Positions 17,584 to 28,107 are shown, counted from the first letter of the stretch. The stretch is 64,000 nt of DNA from Wolbachia endosymbiont (group E) of Neria commutata (GCF_964026735.1 NZ_OZ034692.1:310001-374000), one strand, 5' to 3'. Notes: a model not told the origin generated them from the letters alone. Translations and numbers: made by a program.

Positions 17584-19410
17584 TTACTTTTCTATCCATT
17601 TACTTTTGACTACCTTTGACTTTTTATTTTCAGCCCTTTTACCTACTAAACCATTCCATTTATCCTCCGACCAACGATCAATTCCAAGGGCAATAGATGC
17701 AGCTCTAGCATATATTCGGCAATCAAGCGCTTCATTACGGTCTCTGATCTTCTGCCACTCTTGTTTGGTATATCCTTTTACTACTTTGGTAATTAATTGT
17801 TCTGCTGTGAGCTGCTTAAAATATTCAGGAACATATTCTGGAAAATGACAATATCCCGGTGGAGTCTTCTCTTCATCTTTTAACACATTAAGTAGCTGAA
17901 AAAGCTCTGACTTTAATATTGATACTCCAACTGGCCAGAGTTTCATTCCTCTACGTAGTTTTTTCCCACTCACTGTAATATCAACTCTACTTGGGCTACT
18001 GAGCGGTACTAAGGCTTTATTTACGCCCTTAACTGCCATTACTCTCCCAGAGCCTTGATGACTTCTCGCCCAATTATATACTTCCTGTCCTCTATACCCA
18101 GCATCCACTGCCATCATACTGATTGTGTATTCAAGACCGTTCTCCCCCAGAAAATGATGATTCAGTAATTCAGAAAGCTTATTCCAGATAACATCAGCCC
18201 CAGGGTCTCCTTCAAATACTTGATAATCAATTGACCAGCTCCTTCGACCTCTTCCCCAAGCAACAACTTCTACTTCTAATCTGTCTTTTTGTACATCAAC
18301 TCCAGCAGTGAGGACCACTTCTCCTTCTGGTACTGTACCGATTGGGTAAGATTCTCTACGCTCAAAAAGCTTTTTCCAATCTGGTACTTCTCCTTTATCA
18401 ACCCAGGTTTCTCCAAGCGTGGTATTTATCCAGACTTTGAGTAGTTGTTCGTTATCTTGACTATGGAGAAAATCTTGTACTGCTTGACTCCATCTATACC
18501 AGCCAACTGGGCTATATAAACTTGAAATATGAAACCCTGCTGTCTTTCCATCTTTTGTTGGATCAGTAGCTCTCCACTCTCCAGAACTAAGCATTTCTGT
18601 CTTTTGATGATTTTCTATTTTGCCTTTACATTCTATGCAAACATAATGTGCTGTTCTTGGATCTTTATCTTCCCACTTTACTTGTGGCCATTTTAAAACT
18701 TGATAATGATCACAGTGTGGACATGGCACAAAAAAGTAACGTTTGTCAGAGCTTTCAAATTCTTTTTCTATTCTGCTCATTCCATGGACTGTTGGCGTTG
18801 ATACCAAAAAGATCTTTCGCCGAGTAAAAGTATTAGTGCGTGCAATACTGAGAAGAACTGGATCACCCTCACCACCAGAGTCTCCTGGATATGCATCAAT
18901 CTCATCAAGAAAGAGATATTTTACTGGCATAGAGCGAAGGCCAACAGCGCTATTTGCTCCAGTGATTACTACCATACCACCTGGAAACTCTTTACTTTAC
19001 ACAGTATTACCAGAATCTCTTGACCTTGGATCTTTTACTTTGCTTTTTAAGCATGGCGTGCTATCAATAAGTGGAGCAAATCTTCCTTTGGACCAGCGTT
19101 TTCCCATCTCTACAGTTGGTTGAACTACTAGCATTGGACCTGGAGTTTGATCAATAACATAGCCAATCCAGTTATTTCCAGCCTCTGTTCCGCCAATTTG
19201 TGCTCCTTTCATGAATATTACTTTTTCAATTGCGGAAGACGGTGAAAGTGAATCCATGATTTCTTTTAGATATGGAGTTCGCTCAGTTCTCCATTTTCCT
19301 GGCTCTGATGATGCAGTTTGTGAAAGCACTTGATATTCATTTGCCCACTCTGAAACTTTAAGTAGTGGATCTGGCTTTAATCCTGAATAAAAGCTGGTAC
19401 TGTATATCAT
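17584..19410 (-). pseudogene. Terminase large subunit (lambda gpA family), nonsense mutation
   Basis: DNA-packaging motor. N-terminal part (18997-19410) has SEWANEYQVLS, the adenine-binding-like IMDSLSPSSAIEKVIFMKGA with QIGGTEAGNN (Walker A-like), and TPGPMLVVQPT. The rest (17584-18975) has YLFLDEIDAYPG (Walker B), FFVPCPHCD...CIEC (zinc-like cysteines) and the nuclease region VLTAGVDVQKDRLEVEVVAWG. The two are in one frame, separated by a TAA (18997-18999) in the context SGNTV*SKEFPGG. Without it the product would be about 608 residues, normal for gpA. The ATG at 19410 overlaps the upstream ankyrin stop as TAATG. Confidence 0.9.
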
Positions 19411-20442
19411 TATGCTCCGCCCAAACACTTGCTGCGTAAGCTTTCTACTTCAACATCATCAATTTTTGTTACGCTACTTTCTGTTTCTTTATACTCTTCC
19501 AATTCCATAAACATCTTCTTTTGAAATTCATTTTCGATATAACGTCTAGCAAGATCACTGATGATTATTGCTACAATAAGTGCAAGCACTCCCGTTATTG
19601 TTACAAAAATGATAGCACTACTTATTGTTGTTGTTATTAAACCTATGTATATTGCTGCTGCCACTCCACTTACTGCAACAGAAACACCGATAATTTTGTT
19701 GCATTTTTTCACCTTTTTATTGGCCACTTTTCTACGCTCTATATATCTATTGCTTAAAGCATGAAATGTGGGAAAATCTATTCCAGATGTTCTATCCAAT
19801 AGGGATATATTTCTTCCCACAAGCAAAATCTTTAGTAGCTCTAAATTATTTGATTTTATTCCATAATCAACTGCTGAAATAGGATTTGCTCCTTTTTTAA
19901 GCAATGATTTTACAACGTTTAAGTTTCCACGCTCTGCAGCAAGATAGATTGGTGATTGATTTTTTCCGTTTAAAATATCTACATTAATTCCTTCTTTTAA
20001 AATATCATCCAGTAGCTCAACATATCCTCTTTCTGCTGCCAGGTGTAATAAACTGTTTTTTTCAGATCCATATTTATTACTTATCAAGGCTTTTATTATT
20101 TCTGGTCTATTTCCTTCTTTTGCATAACAAAAAGGTGTTTTGCCGCTATCGTCTTTTACTAAAGGATCAATATCTTCTCGGGTTAGTAAAACTTCTATGG
20201 TTTTGAGCCTATCAGCGTAATGTAGGGGTGTTTTATTTTCATAATCTTGTAAGTTAATTTTAGAGTTTGGAGCATTTATTAAGCATTTCACAATATCCAA
20301 GCATAAGTCTCATTCATCGTAATTACTGGCATTTACTGCGTTGTGAAGAGGTGATAACTCCATCGAGCCTTGGCCTTTGCGTACTCTGTTAGCATCTGCT
20401 CCAAGTTTCAGAAGCAATTTTACTATTTCCAGTTTTTTATTA
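19410..20442 (-). pseudogene. Ankyrin-repeat protein with C-terminal membrane segments, truncated by IS
   Basis: At least six ankyrin repeats (NKTPLHYADRLKT, GKTPFCYAKEGNR, KNSLLHLAAERGY, NQSPIYLAAERGN and others) followed by a basic stretch and two hydrophobic segments near the C-terminus (VSVAVSGVAAAIYIGLI and AIIFVTITGVLALIVAIII). There is an in-frame TGA at 20310-20312, and upstream of it another repeat (GSMELSPLHNAVNAS) before the IS at 20443 removes the N-terminus. The stop codon overlaps the terminase start (TAATG), so the gene was probably co-expressed with the packaging module. No remnant of the N-terminus is seen beyond the IS. Confidence 0.85.
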
Positions 20443-21422
20443 GACCCCCTGCGAAAAGGTAAAAAACAGATGAAAAACATTAAAAAGCATGTAAAATGAA
20501 AGTTTTAGAAGAGGGAAGATGGCAATAAGTTACGTAAAAATAGCAAGAACACCATATATTTTTAGACAATTGACAGGGCTCACAACATCTGAATTTGAAA
20601 AAATTGTGGCAAAAGTGCGTCCAGAGTGGGAAAAAATGGAGGCGAAAAAGAAATGTCACGGAAGAAAATCGCATGTTGAGGAGCTAGAAGACAGGATTTT
20701 ATGTGTTCTAATTTATTACAGAACGTACATAACGCATCCATTTTTAGGGTTTTTGTTTAATTTGCACAACTCAAATATTTGCCGACTTTTTAAGAAAATG
20801 TAGCCATTATTGGCCAAAAAAATTACTATAAAAAAGGATAGAACGCTGACGCCAGAAAGGATTTTAAAAATTTTAGCAGACGTCACGGAGCAACCGATAC
20901 AGCGGCCGAAAGACAGCAAAAAACGTAAGAAAAGTTATTCCGGAAAAAAGAAAGCAACCACAATAAAAACCGAAATTGTGATCGAGGGAAATGGGCAAAT
21001 TCTGTCGATTTCGAAGTCGCATAGAGGTCGAATGCATGATTTTCGCATAAGGAAACAGGAAAAATTGTTGGCCAAAGATAGCATAAAATATGCCGATTCT
21101 GGGTATCAAGGTTGGCAAAAACTGCAGAAAAACGTTGTGATTCCGTACAAAAAACACCGTAAAAAGCCACTAACGGAGGAGCAAAAGGAGCATAATCGGA
21201 AGCTGGCATCGTTCAGGATGCGTGTGGAAAATAAGATTCGCGAGATAAAAATCTTCAAAATAATGTCAAATGTTTACCGCAATTTTCAGAAGAAATACAA
21301 CATGAGATTTAATATTATAGCAGGAATTGTGAATTTGAGGCATAGTTTTTAATAATTTTTAGGCTGGGGATTTCTTACCAGATTTTATCAGCAACTTGCT
21401 TCACGTTGTTTCGCAGGGGGTC
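20443..21422 (+). mobile_element. IS5-like insertion sequence, copy 2 (980 bp)
   Basis: GACCCCCTGCGAAA to TTTCGCAGGGGGTC, flanked by TA on both sides (20441-20442, 21423-21424). Nearly identical to copy 1 apart from the first 60-70 bp, which instead resemble the left end of the fragment at 40539-41077, suggesting gene conversion. Confidence 0.9.
20519..21352 (+). pseudogene. IS5-like transposase with the shared TAG
   Basis: Same as the copy 1 transposase; ORFs 20519-20803 and 20810-21352 separated by TAG at 20801-20803 replacing the GAG of the intact copy. Confidence 0.9.
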
Positions 21423-21517
21423 TAGTTAAGAAATAGCTTATTTAAAAGTCATTTTACAGAAGATTTGACAAAAGTTGCTCCAGGAATACTGTCTTTCAGA
21501 AATGAGTAGGGTAGTAT

Positions 21518-22783
21518 TCAAAATACGTGTTTTCTAGCCCTTTTTTGGTAATTGAGTGAACGAACATCAGATATCTTATGAAGATCAACTTTCCTCCCCT
21601 TCCTTACAACTAAAGTGTTTGTTAAAAATAACTTAGATAATTGCTCCATAACGCAATCCATGTCCGATTCTGTAGAAAAAATATCGAAAGCTAAGTTTTT
21701 AATTGCATTAAATGAAACAGATTTATTAATGCTTTTTTCAAGCTTACTATCAGCTAGGTCTGCATTCAATGCCTCTTCTACATCTTCTGTCATAATACTT
21801 TCTAGGTTGCTAATAAAAATGGTTGACCAAAAATCCTGCTTAATAGTTTCAACACTTTTACCTGTAAAATTCTCTAAGCCTAACCTTCCTTTGAGTTTAG
21901 AAAAAAATGTTTCTATTCCCCAACGTAAGTAGTATAACTCTTCAAATTCCTCAACCTTAAATTGCTGCCCATCTAATAATGATGTAATTAGCACTTCAAT
22001 TTCACCAGAGGAAAGTATGATTTTAACTAGCCTAAATTCCATTTCATCAGGTAATCCTAGCTTTCTTAGCTGCCTTGCCACTTTAATAGGTGCAGTAGCT
22101 ACTGCTATTGTACTAGAGGGACTGCCCGGCTTAAACATATCGTTTACTTCACTAAAAGATGAACTTGGACAACGAATTACATAATTAATTTTCCTTTCCG
22201 TAAGCTCGGCAATAAATCGATAAGATACATACCCTCTATCACAGATTAGTAAGTCATCTGAACTGAGGCCTTCAAGCATATCGGTTGCTAAATCAACTTC
22301 ATAACTGTCACCTCTACTTAACACCGATTTTATTGCAATATTATTTAGCACATCATAACAAGCTTCAAAGGTTGCACTTGTATAATCTTCAAACCTCTGA
22401 ACTCCATTCCATACTGCTCTTAAGCCAAACTACTCTATTACCTCATCACTTTTTGGTAGAATTAATATAGAAGCATCAAATGCAAGTACCCTGAAACCAT
22501 GGTGAGTTTTAAACTCCTGATCCTGGTAATATAGGGAAACTACATCATCATTAAGTTCTGAAAATGCAGTATACTTTAGCTTCTGTCTTACTTGGGTAAA
22601 AGCACTTGCAGTAACTGTATAATCTCTCATCGTGTACAGAATAAATTCATTGAGCATCACTTGTAATGATTTCACACTTTTTCTGAAAATCAAAATGAAT
22701 ACATCAATAAAAGGCAATTTTCTTTTTCGTAGAAAGTCTTTTGGTGATACTTTGTGATCATTTATAAAGTTTAAACTTATCAA
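21518..22783 (-). pseudogene. IS4-type transposase with an internal TAG
   Basis: DDE transposase of about 420 codons. N-terminal part (22430-22783): KVSPKDFLRKRKLPFIDVF, VTASAFTQVRQKLKY and the first catalytic Asp region RVLAFDASILILP. The second part (21518-22351) has ADDLLICDRGYVSY-like sequence (SSDDLLICDRGYVSYRF) and the YREK-type signature region LYYLRWGIETFFSKLKGRLG of IS4 elements. A TAG at about 22430-22432 (EVIE*FGLRA) divides one continuous frame. No clear terminal repeats were found. An alternative start upstream (MSKKNNRIHKK) is out of frame. Confidence 0.85.
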
Positions 22784-23023
22784 TTTATTTTTTATGAATT
22801 CGATTATTGTTTTTTTTACTCATATTATTTTTCCTTTAAGTTTAGGAATTTTACTTGATTTATTAATATAGTCCATCCTTTTCTCTTAACTTAATGGCAG
22901 TGCTATTGACATGACGCTCCCGAAAAACTTCTTATCATGAGTTGTTGGGCATTACCGTAATTTTTGCTGTATGAATTTTTCTGTCCTGTGATACCATGCA
23001 GTCGGTATGGTTAATTATCCAAA

Positions 23024-23746
23024 ATGAGATGGAAAGATGAGGGCATTATTATAGCCACTAAAAAATATGGAGATAAGAATTTAATTCTCTCTTTGTTTAC
23101 GAAAAATCATGGAAAACGTAGAGGGTTGATTAGATTAACAAATAGTAATAACCTTAAATTTCAAGTAAGTAATCTATTAGATGTTGAGTGGAGTGCTAAG
23201 CTACTTGAAAATCTGGGATTTTTTAAGTGTGAATTAATCGAATCTTCATTTCATCATTTTTTTCATGATAGATTAAAAAACATTGCTATTGTTGCTTTTT
23301 TCTCCATTTTAGAAAAGGTGCTGCCAGAAAGCGAACGATTCCCAGTGTTATATGATAACTTTCGATATTTTATCGATATAATGAAACATGAGAATCTATC
23401 TTGGCAAAGTCATTATCTCAATTTAGAACTTTTGCTTCTTACTCAGATGGGATTCAAATTAGACCTGTCCAAGTGTGCTGTAACAGGAATGACAAAAAAT
23501 TTACAATTTATCTCCCCAAAAACTGGTAGATCAGTATCAAAAGAAGCCGGTAGTTATTATGCAGATAAATTGTTACCTTTTCCACAAATGCTATACAACG
23601 TATATAATAATAACCTGCAAAACAGTTATTCAGCTCAAGAATTTCAACTAGGGCTAAAAGTCACTGGTTATTTTCTAAATAAATATCTATTTTTGCAGTT
23701 AGAGATGAAACTCCCGGAGTCCAGGAGTCTCATGCTGTCATTTTAA
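23024..23746 (+). CDS. recO: DNA repair protein RecO
   Basis: 240 residues. RecO mediates RecA loading in the RecFOR pathway of recombinational repair. The N-terminal OB fold begins MRWKDEGIIIATKKYGDKNLI and includes KNHGKRRGLIRL; the C-terminal helical part has LNLELLLLTQMGFKLDLSKC and the family pattern FISPKTGRSVSKEAG. Complete. It is a host housekeeping gene stranded between an IS4-type transposase and two inverted IS5-like copies, so it marks a host segment that separates the prophage structural module from the cif module. Confidence 0.92.
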   Translation: MRWKDEGIIIATKKYGDKNLILSLFTKNHGKRRGLIRLTNSNNLKFQVSNLLDVEWSAKLLENLGFFKCELIESSFHHFFHDRLKNIAIVAFFSILEKVLPESERFPVLYDNFRYFIDIMKHENLSWQSHYLNLELLLLTQMGFKLDLSKCAVTGMTKNLQFISPKTGRSVSKEAGSYYADKLLPFPQMLYNVYNNNLQNSYSAQEFQLGLKVTGYFLNKYLFLQLEMKLPESRSLMLSF

Positions 23747-23875
23747 GTAGCTCAAAAAGCAACGAGAATTAATTAAACTTCTACTTGTTTTCCTTAGATA
23801 CATGCTGATTTACATTTTGTCCTTCTGTTTCAAGTATTGGGCTTTGAAAGCATATATGTAAAGATACCAACAGTA

Positions 23876-24855
23876 GCCCCCCTGCGAAACAACGTGAAGC
23901 AAGTTGCTGATAAAATCTGGTAAGAAATCCCCAGCCCAAAAATTATTAAAAACTATGCCTCAAATTCACAATTCCTGCTATAATATTAAATCTCATGTTG
24001 TATTTCTTCTGAAAATTGCGGTAAACATTTGACATTATTTTGAAGATTTTTATCTCGCGAATCTTATTTTCCACACGCATCCTGAACGATGCCAGCTTCC
24101 GATTATGCTCCTTTTGCTCCTCCGTTAGTGGCTTTTTACGGTGTTTTTTGTACGGAATCACAACGTTTTTCTGCAGTTTTTGCCAACCTTGATACCCAGA
24201 ATCGGCATATTTTATGCTATCTTTGGCCAACAATTTTTCCTGTTTCCTTATGCGAAAATCATGCATTCGACCTCTATGCGACTTCGAAATCGACAGAATT
24301 TGCCCATTTCCCTCGATCACAATTTCGGTTTTTATTGTGGTTGCTTTCTTTTTTCCGGAATAACTTTTCTTACGTTTTTTGCTGTCTTTCGGCCGCTGTA
24401 TCGGTTGCTCCGTGACGTCTGCTAAAATTTTTAAAATCCTTTCTGGCGTCAGCGTTCTATCCTTTTTTATAGTAATTTTTTTGGCCAATAATGGCTACAT
24501 TTTCTTAAAAAGTCGGCAAATATTTGAGTTGTGCAAATTAAACAAAAACCCTAAAAATGGATGCGTTATGTACGTTCTGTAATAAATTAGAACACATAAA
24601 ATCCTGTCTTCTAGCTCCTCAACATGCGATTTTCTTCCGTGACATTTCTTTTTCGCCTCCATTTTTTCCCACTCTGGACGCACTTTTGCCACAATTTTTT
24701 CAAATTCAGATGTTGTGGGCCCTGTCAATTGTCTAAAAATATATGGTGTTCTTGCTATTTTTACGTAACTTATTGCCATCTTCCCTCTCCTAAAACTTTC
24801 ATTTTACATGCTTTTTAGTCGTTTTTACCTACTTTCTACCTTTTCGCAGGGGGTC
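23876..24855 (-). mobile_element. IS5-like insertion sequence, copy 3 (980 bp, inverted)
   Basis: Same element in the opposite orientation to copy 2. Outer ends are GCCCCCCTGCGAAAC (one substitution) at 23876 and TTTCGCAGGGGGTC ending at 24855. The flanks do not match (TA at left, TC at right), unlike copies 1 and 2. Confidence 0.9.
23946..24779 (-). pseudogene. IS5-like transposase with the shared TAG
   Basis: ORFs 24495-24779 and 23946-24488 separated by TAG (complement at 24495-24497). Almost identical to copy 1; one visible difference is Leu to Pro in the N-terminal FRQLTGPTTSEF segment. Confidence 0.9.
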
Positions 24856-24940
24856 TCTATTTGTATGTCAATGGTTGAAGCCATAGTAGAAATGCTAAAG
24901 AGTAAAAATATTAAAGCAATTTCGATTTTTATGCAAGTTA

Positions 24941-25279
24941 CTACAAAAGCTGAGATAAAAACTTGGTTAATAAGTACACAAAATCACGTGACTTCTTACT
25001 TTTAATTTTGCTATATTCTTTCAATACATCTTCACTCTCTTCATCCCATGGATCTGTTGACTCTATATGTCTGTCAGTGAAGAAACTTAAAATATCAACT
25101 GATAAAGCTTCTGCCAGCTCACATAGCCTACCGACCAAAACCTGGTTTGAGCCATTTTCATATCTCTGTATTTGTGTATATGAAACACCTACTTTTTCTC
25201 CAAGCTGAGTTTGATTAAGTCCACGGAGTAACCTAAAGTGTTTTATTTTTCTTCCTAGCTGTATACTAAGATTTGACAT
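24941..25279 (-). CDS. XRE-family transcriptional regulator
   Basis: 112 residues. A Cro/C1-type helix-turn-helix occupies residues 8-62: IKHFRLLRGLNQTQLGEKVG, VSYTQIQRYENGSNQVLVGR, LCELAEALSV. An acidic linker (TDPWDEESEDVL) and a short C-terminal helix (RDFVYLLTKFLSQLL) follow. A paralogue at 36742-37179 carries a nonsense mutation. Placed before a coiled-coil gene and radC, as in WO regulatory/accessory regions. Complete. Confidence 0.88.
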   Translation of the reverse strand: MSNLSIQLGRKIKHFRLLRGLNQTQLGEKVGVSYTQIQRYENGSNQVLVGRLCELAEALSVDILSFFTDRHIESTDPWDEESEDVLKEYSKIKSKKSRDFVYLLTKFLSQLL

Positions 25280-25280
25280 A

Positions 25281-26276
25281 CTAGTTTAATATTTGCTGTA
25301 ACTGCTTTATCAATTTCTTTCTTTCACTAGCTAAGTTGGTCACTTTGATATATTTTTCTTCTATTTCTCTCATCTCATCTTCCCGTCTCTCTAAACTGTC
25401 TTTGTCTGCTTTTCCATTTGCGAGTTCTAATTTTAATCTTCTAACCTTATACTCTAGCTCTTCGAATTTTCTATATTTTCCTAGTAGATCTATCATATTA
25501 TTGATTTTTTCACGTAACTCTTCTTCTTTGATACTATCTTCTATTAACGACAGTAACAACAGGTCTATCTGGTAGTTTATTTCACTTTGAGCAGTAAATA
25601 GCTTGATTAGGTCAATTGTAGTTTTTTCACCAACTCTTGCTTCATACAAAAAATGATAAAATATTAACTTTTTCTGAAGATAATTTTCCATGTCTTTTGT
25701 AAGATCCGGTTTTAACTCTTCACAAAACTTTTGCAATAATGTTTCTAGCTTTTTCAAGTATTTCAGGTCTATTACTCTGATCTCATCAGTTCCTACATCC
25801 CTTATTTTGTCTGTTTTAGTGCATTTCCCATAAATTGATATTTTTAATTCTATTGGACGTTCTAAACAAATACCCTCAGGAACAAGTATCATAAGTAGAT
25901 GTCTTACTATTTCTACATCATTTGACTTTATTGCTTGATATAGTGCTTTCTCCCTATCTTCTCTCACATCATATAATTCTGAGGAGTCACATGTACTGAA
26001 TAGATAATTTACATTACCTTCAGGAGTATTAGTGACTATATTCACGTTTCGAAATGGATGGTCTGCATTAGACAATTCGATTGACTCTTTGCCTATTATT
26101 TCCTCTATCGCAACTGCAGCCCTGCTTAACATTTTTATTTGGTTAATTTCTTTGGTACTTCTCATTGCTTCTTTAGCTCTAGCCAGTACCTGATAATAAA
26201 GATCTTGTCTTTCCTTATCATTTAACCCTTGGCGGTGCTGCTTTAGCTGCTCATCAGAATACAACAAACACTCCAT
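25281..26276 (-). CDS. Uncharacterised coiled-coil protein of the WO accessory module
   Basis: 331 residues, no domain I can name. Contains a single ankyrin-like helix pair (REKALYQAIKSNDVEIVRHL, about residue 107) and a long charged C-terminal half (about 230-331) with heptad-like Leu spacing (YKVRRLKLELANG, ERREDEMREIEEKYIKV), suggesting a coiled coil. It sits one base from the XRE gene and 16 bases from radC, so it is likely in one transcription unit. Function unknown. Confidence 0.7.
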   Translation of the reverse strand: MECLLYSDEQLKQHRQGLNDKERQDLYYQVLARAKEAMRSTKEINQIKMLSRAAVAIEEIIGKESIELSNADHPFRNVNIVTNTPEGNVNYLFSTCDSSELYDVREDREKALYQAIKSNDVEIVRHLLMILVPEGICLERPIELKISIYGKCTKTDKIRDVGTDEIRVIDLKYLKKLETLLQKFCEELKPDLTKDMENYLQKKLIFYHFLYEARVGEKTTIDLIKLFTAQSEINYQIDLLLLSLIEDSIKEEELREKINNMIDLLGKYRKFEELEYKVRRLKLELANGKADKDSLERREDEMREIEEKYIKVTNLASERKKLIKQLQQILN

Positions 26277-26292
26277 TTCTCACTTCTTTATG

Positions 26293-26976
26293 CTATAGCA
26301 GATTATTTTCTTTAAAGCTGAAATAACCTGTTTCTGTTACAATTATATGATCCACAAATTCTATCCCTAATTTCGTGCATGTCAAAACTAAATCTAACGT
26401 ACTTTCTTTATCTTCCTTTGTAGGTTTTAGATCTTGGCTGGGGTGATTATGTGCAACTATAATAGACGTTGCGTTAAAATTTAATCCTTTCCCAATTATC
26501 TCTCTTAAGTACATTGGTGTGCTGTCTACAGTGCCAAAATCTTGAATATACTCATGTATTAAATGATAACTTTGGTTTAAGTACATTACCCGTAAGCGCT
26601 CTTTTCTTGATTGTCCTATTACTAATTTCAAATAATCCCTTAGTATAACTTCATTATCAATAATGGGTAATTCTTTTAACTTACCTCTTAATATTCTGCC
26701 TAAGATTTCTTTGATGCAATAAATTATCGCAACCATTGAGTCTGTCATTTCCGAGTCTACGCTTATAAGTTGATGATAATCAGAGCTGATTACTCCTCCT
26801 ATACCACTAAAAAGCTGTATTAACTTTTCTGCAATAGCTATACTTTTTTCCACGCGTTGTCCTGAACATATAGCTAATCCTAGTAGCTCATGATCCTCTA
26901 CTCCATCTTTGCCTAATAATACTATTGTCTCTAATTTTTCTCTTTCATTTTTACTATTATTCATAAAATTCCTCAT
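26293..26976 (-). CDS. radC: RadC-like JAB-domain protein
   Basis: 227 residues. The N-terminal helical region (GLAICSGQRVEKSIAIAEKL) and the C-terminal JAB/MPN domain with the metal motif AHNHPSQDLKPTKED (H-x-H and downstream D) and an upstream Glu/Ser context (VMYLNQSYHLIHEY) match RadC. RadC proteins are common on mobile elements, where a role in anti-restriction or recombination has been suggested; repair function is not established. Gene order XRE-unknown-radC-HTH beside cif genes is typical of WO. Confidence 0.88.
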   Translation of the reverse strand: MRNFMNNSKNEREKLETIVLLGKDGVEDHELLGLAICSGQRVEKSIAIAEKLIQLFSGIGGVISSDYHQLISVDSEMTDSMVAIIYCIKEILGRILRGKLKELPIIDNEVILRDYLKLVIGQSRKERLRVMYLNQSYHLIHEYIQDFGTVDSTPMYLREIIGKGLNFNATSIIVAHNHPSQDLKPTKEDKESTLDLVLTCTKLGIEFVDHIIVTETGYFSFKENNLL

Positions 26977-27255
26977 TTATTAATGACTAAACCTTTTTAA
27001 TTATTTACTCTGCTTTTTTAGCAGTGGTCGCTATAGAGCCATCGATTTCCCAAAAGGTCAAGTCATTTTTGAATTTTTTTTGCAATTTTATTTATTAATA
27101 AAAATAGTAAGTATAATTAATCTTTTAGCAATTATATTAAGGATAAATACGTTAAAATACAACTTGATTCAATCAATAATAGAATAATTAAATTGACCTA
27201 GTGCAATAGGTTAGTATAAAATGGATATATAGGCTTTTTTGGTGAGGTTAACATC

Positions 27256-27810
27256 ATGAATAACTGCATTACTACCGAAACACATTTTTCACAAACTATA
27301 CAATTTGACGATATTAAAAAAGTGAAAATAGAATTGTTGCAAATAATTAATGCAATAATAGAAAGAAATTCTTGGTCTCAAGGAGAAGCAGCACGGGTTC
27401 TTGGTACTGACCAATCAAAAATTTCCTACATTAAACATTTGAAAACTCATGGCTTTGCTTTGGAGCGAATTTTCCTTTTTCTACTCAGGCTGAACTGTGA
27501 TATGGAATTGGCAATAACTTTACTAGAAGGCAGAACCACTATAAACATACAATCCAATATTAAGGATGTGAAAATAGCAATAATGTGCTTCATTGTCAAT
27601 ATAATCACTCAATATCACTTATCACAAATAGAAGCAGCAAAGGCAATGAAGATTGATCAACCTAAGGTGTCTAATATAAATAGGCTGAAAACTGACAATT
27701 TTGCCATAGAGCATCTTTTGACCCTCACGGCTAGACTGGGCTGTACCGTAGAGATAATAATAAAAACAAAAGAAAGATTAAAAACTTCACCAGAAACATT
27801 TAATATATGA
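27256..27810 (+). CDS. Double helix-turn-helix regulator (two tandem XRE/HigA-like domains)
   Basis: 184 residues made of two similar halves, each a helix-turn-helix of the HigA/XRE-like kind: KVKIELLQIINAIIERNSWS with QGEAARVLGTDQSKISYIKH, and VKIAIMCFIVNIITQYHLS with QIEAAKAMKIDQPKVSNINR. The duplication within one chain suggests that a monomer could bind a two-half-site operator. It is transcribed divergently from radC; the 279-bp gap (26977-27255) is very AT-rich and must hold both promoters. Complete. Confidence 0.85.
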   Translation: MNNCITTETHFSQTIQFDDIKKVKIELLQIINAIIERNSWSQGEAARVLGTDQSKISYIKHLKTHGFALERIFLFLLRLNCDMELAITLLEGRTTINIQSNIKDVKIAIMCFIVNIITQYHLSQIEAAKAMKIDQPKVSNINRLKTDNFAIEHLLTLTARLGCTVEIIIKTKERLKTSPETFNI

Positions 27811-27939
27811 TTACCAAAATACCGGTGAAATTAGCTGTTTTATCCTGCTCTTACTCCAGCTTTTACCTCTGAAGATGCAGCCCTAACTCTTATATGTTAA
27901 AAATAAGTTCATAAGTATTACAAAGTGGTAATATTAAGG

Positions 27940-28107
27940 ACACACGGAGGAGAGGAACCGTTTTAACTCTTGGTCATAAGGACCGTCTGAAAGCAAGGTT
28001 CTCTTCTCTGGTTTATTATACTGAAAGTTCCGAACAACTGATTGAGCTTTGAGGCTCGTATATAAGGGTGGAAAATGCAGTATTACATATTATTCTATGG
28101 AGGAATT
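27940..28107 (+). ncRNA. Structured leader of the IS110 element, candidate bridge RNA
   Basis: No ORF lies between the HTH gene and the IS110 transposase. A nested stem is visible: GGAACC (27954-27959) with the GGTT region at about 27997-28002, and inside it GGTC (27972-27975) with GACC (27981-27984). IS110-family elements encode a guide ('bridge') RNA in the noncoding end next to the recombinase gene. That this is one is inference. Confidence 0.35.
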
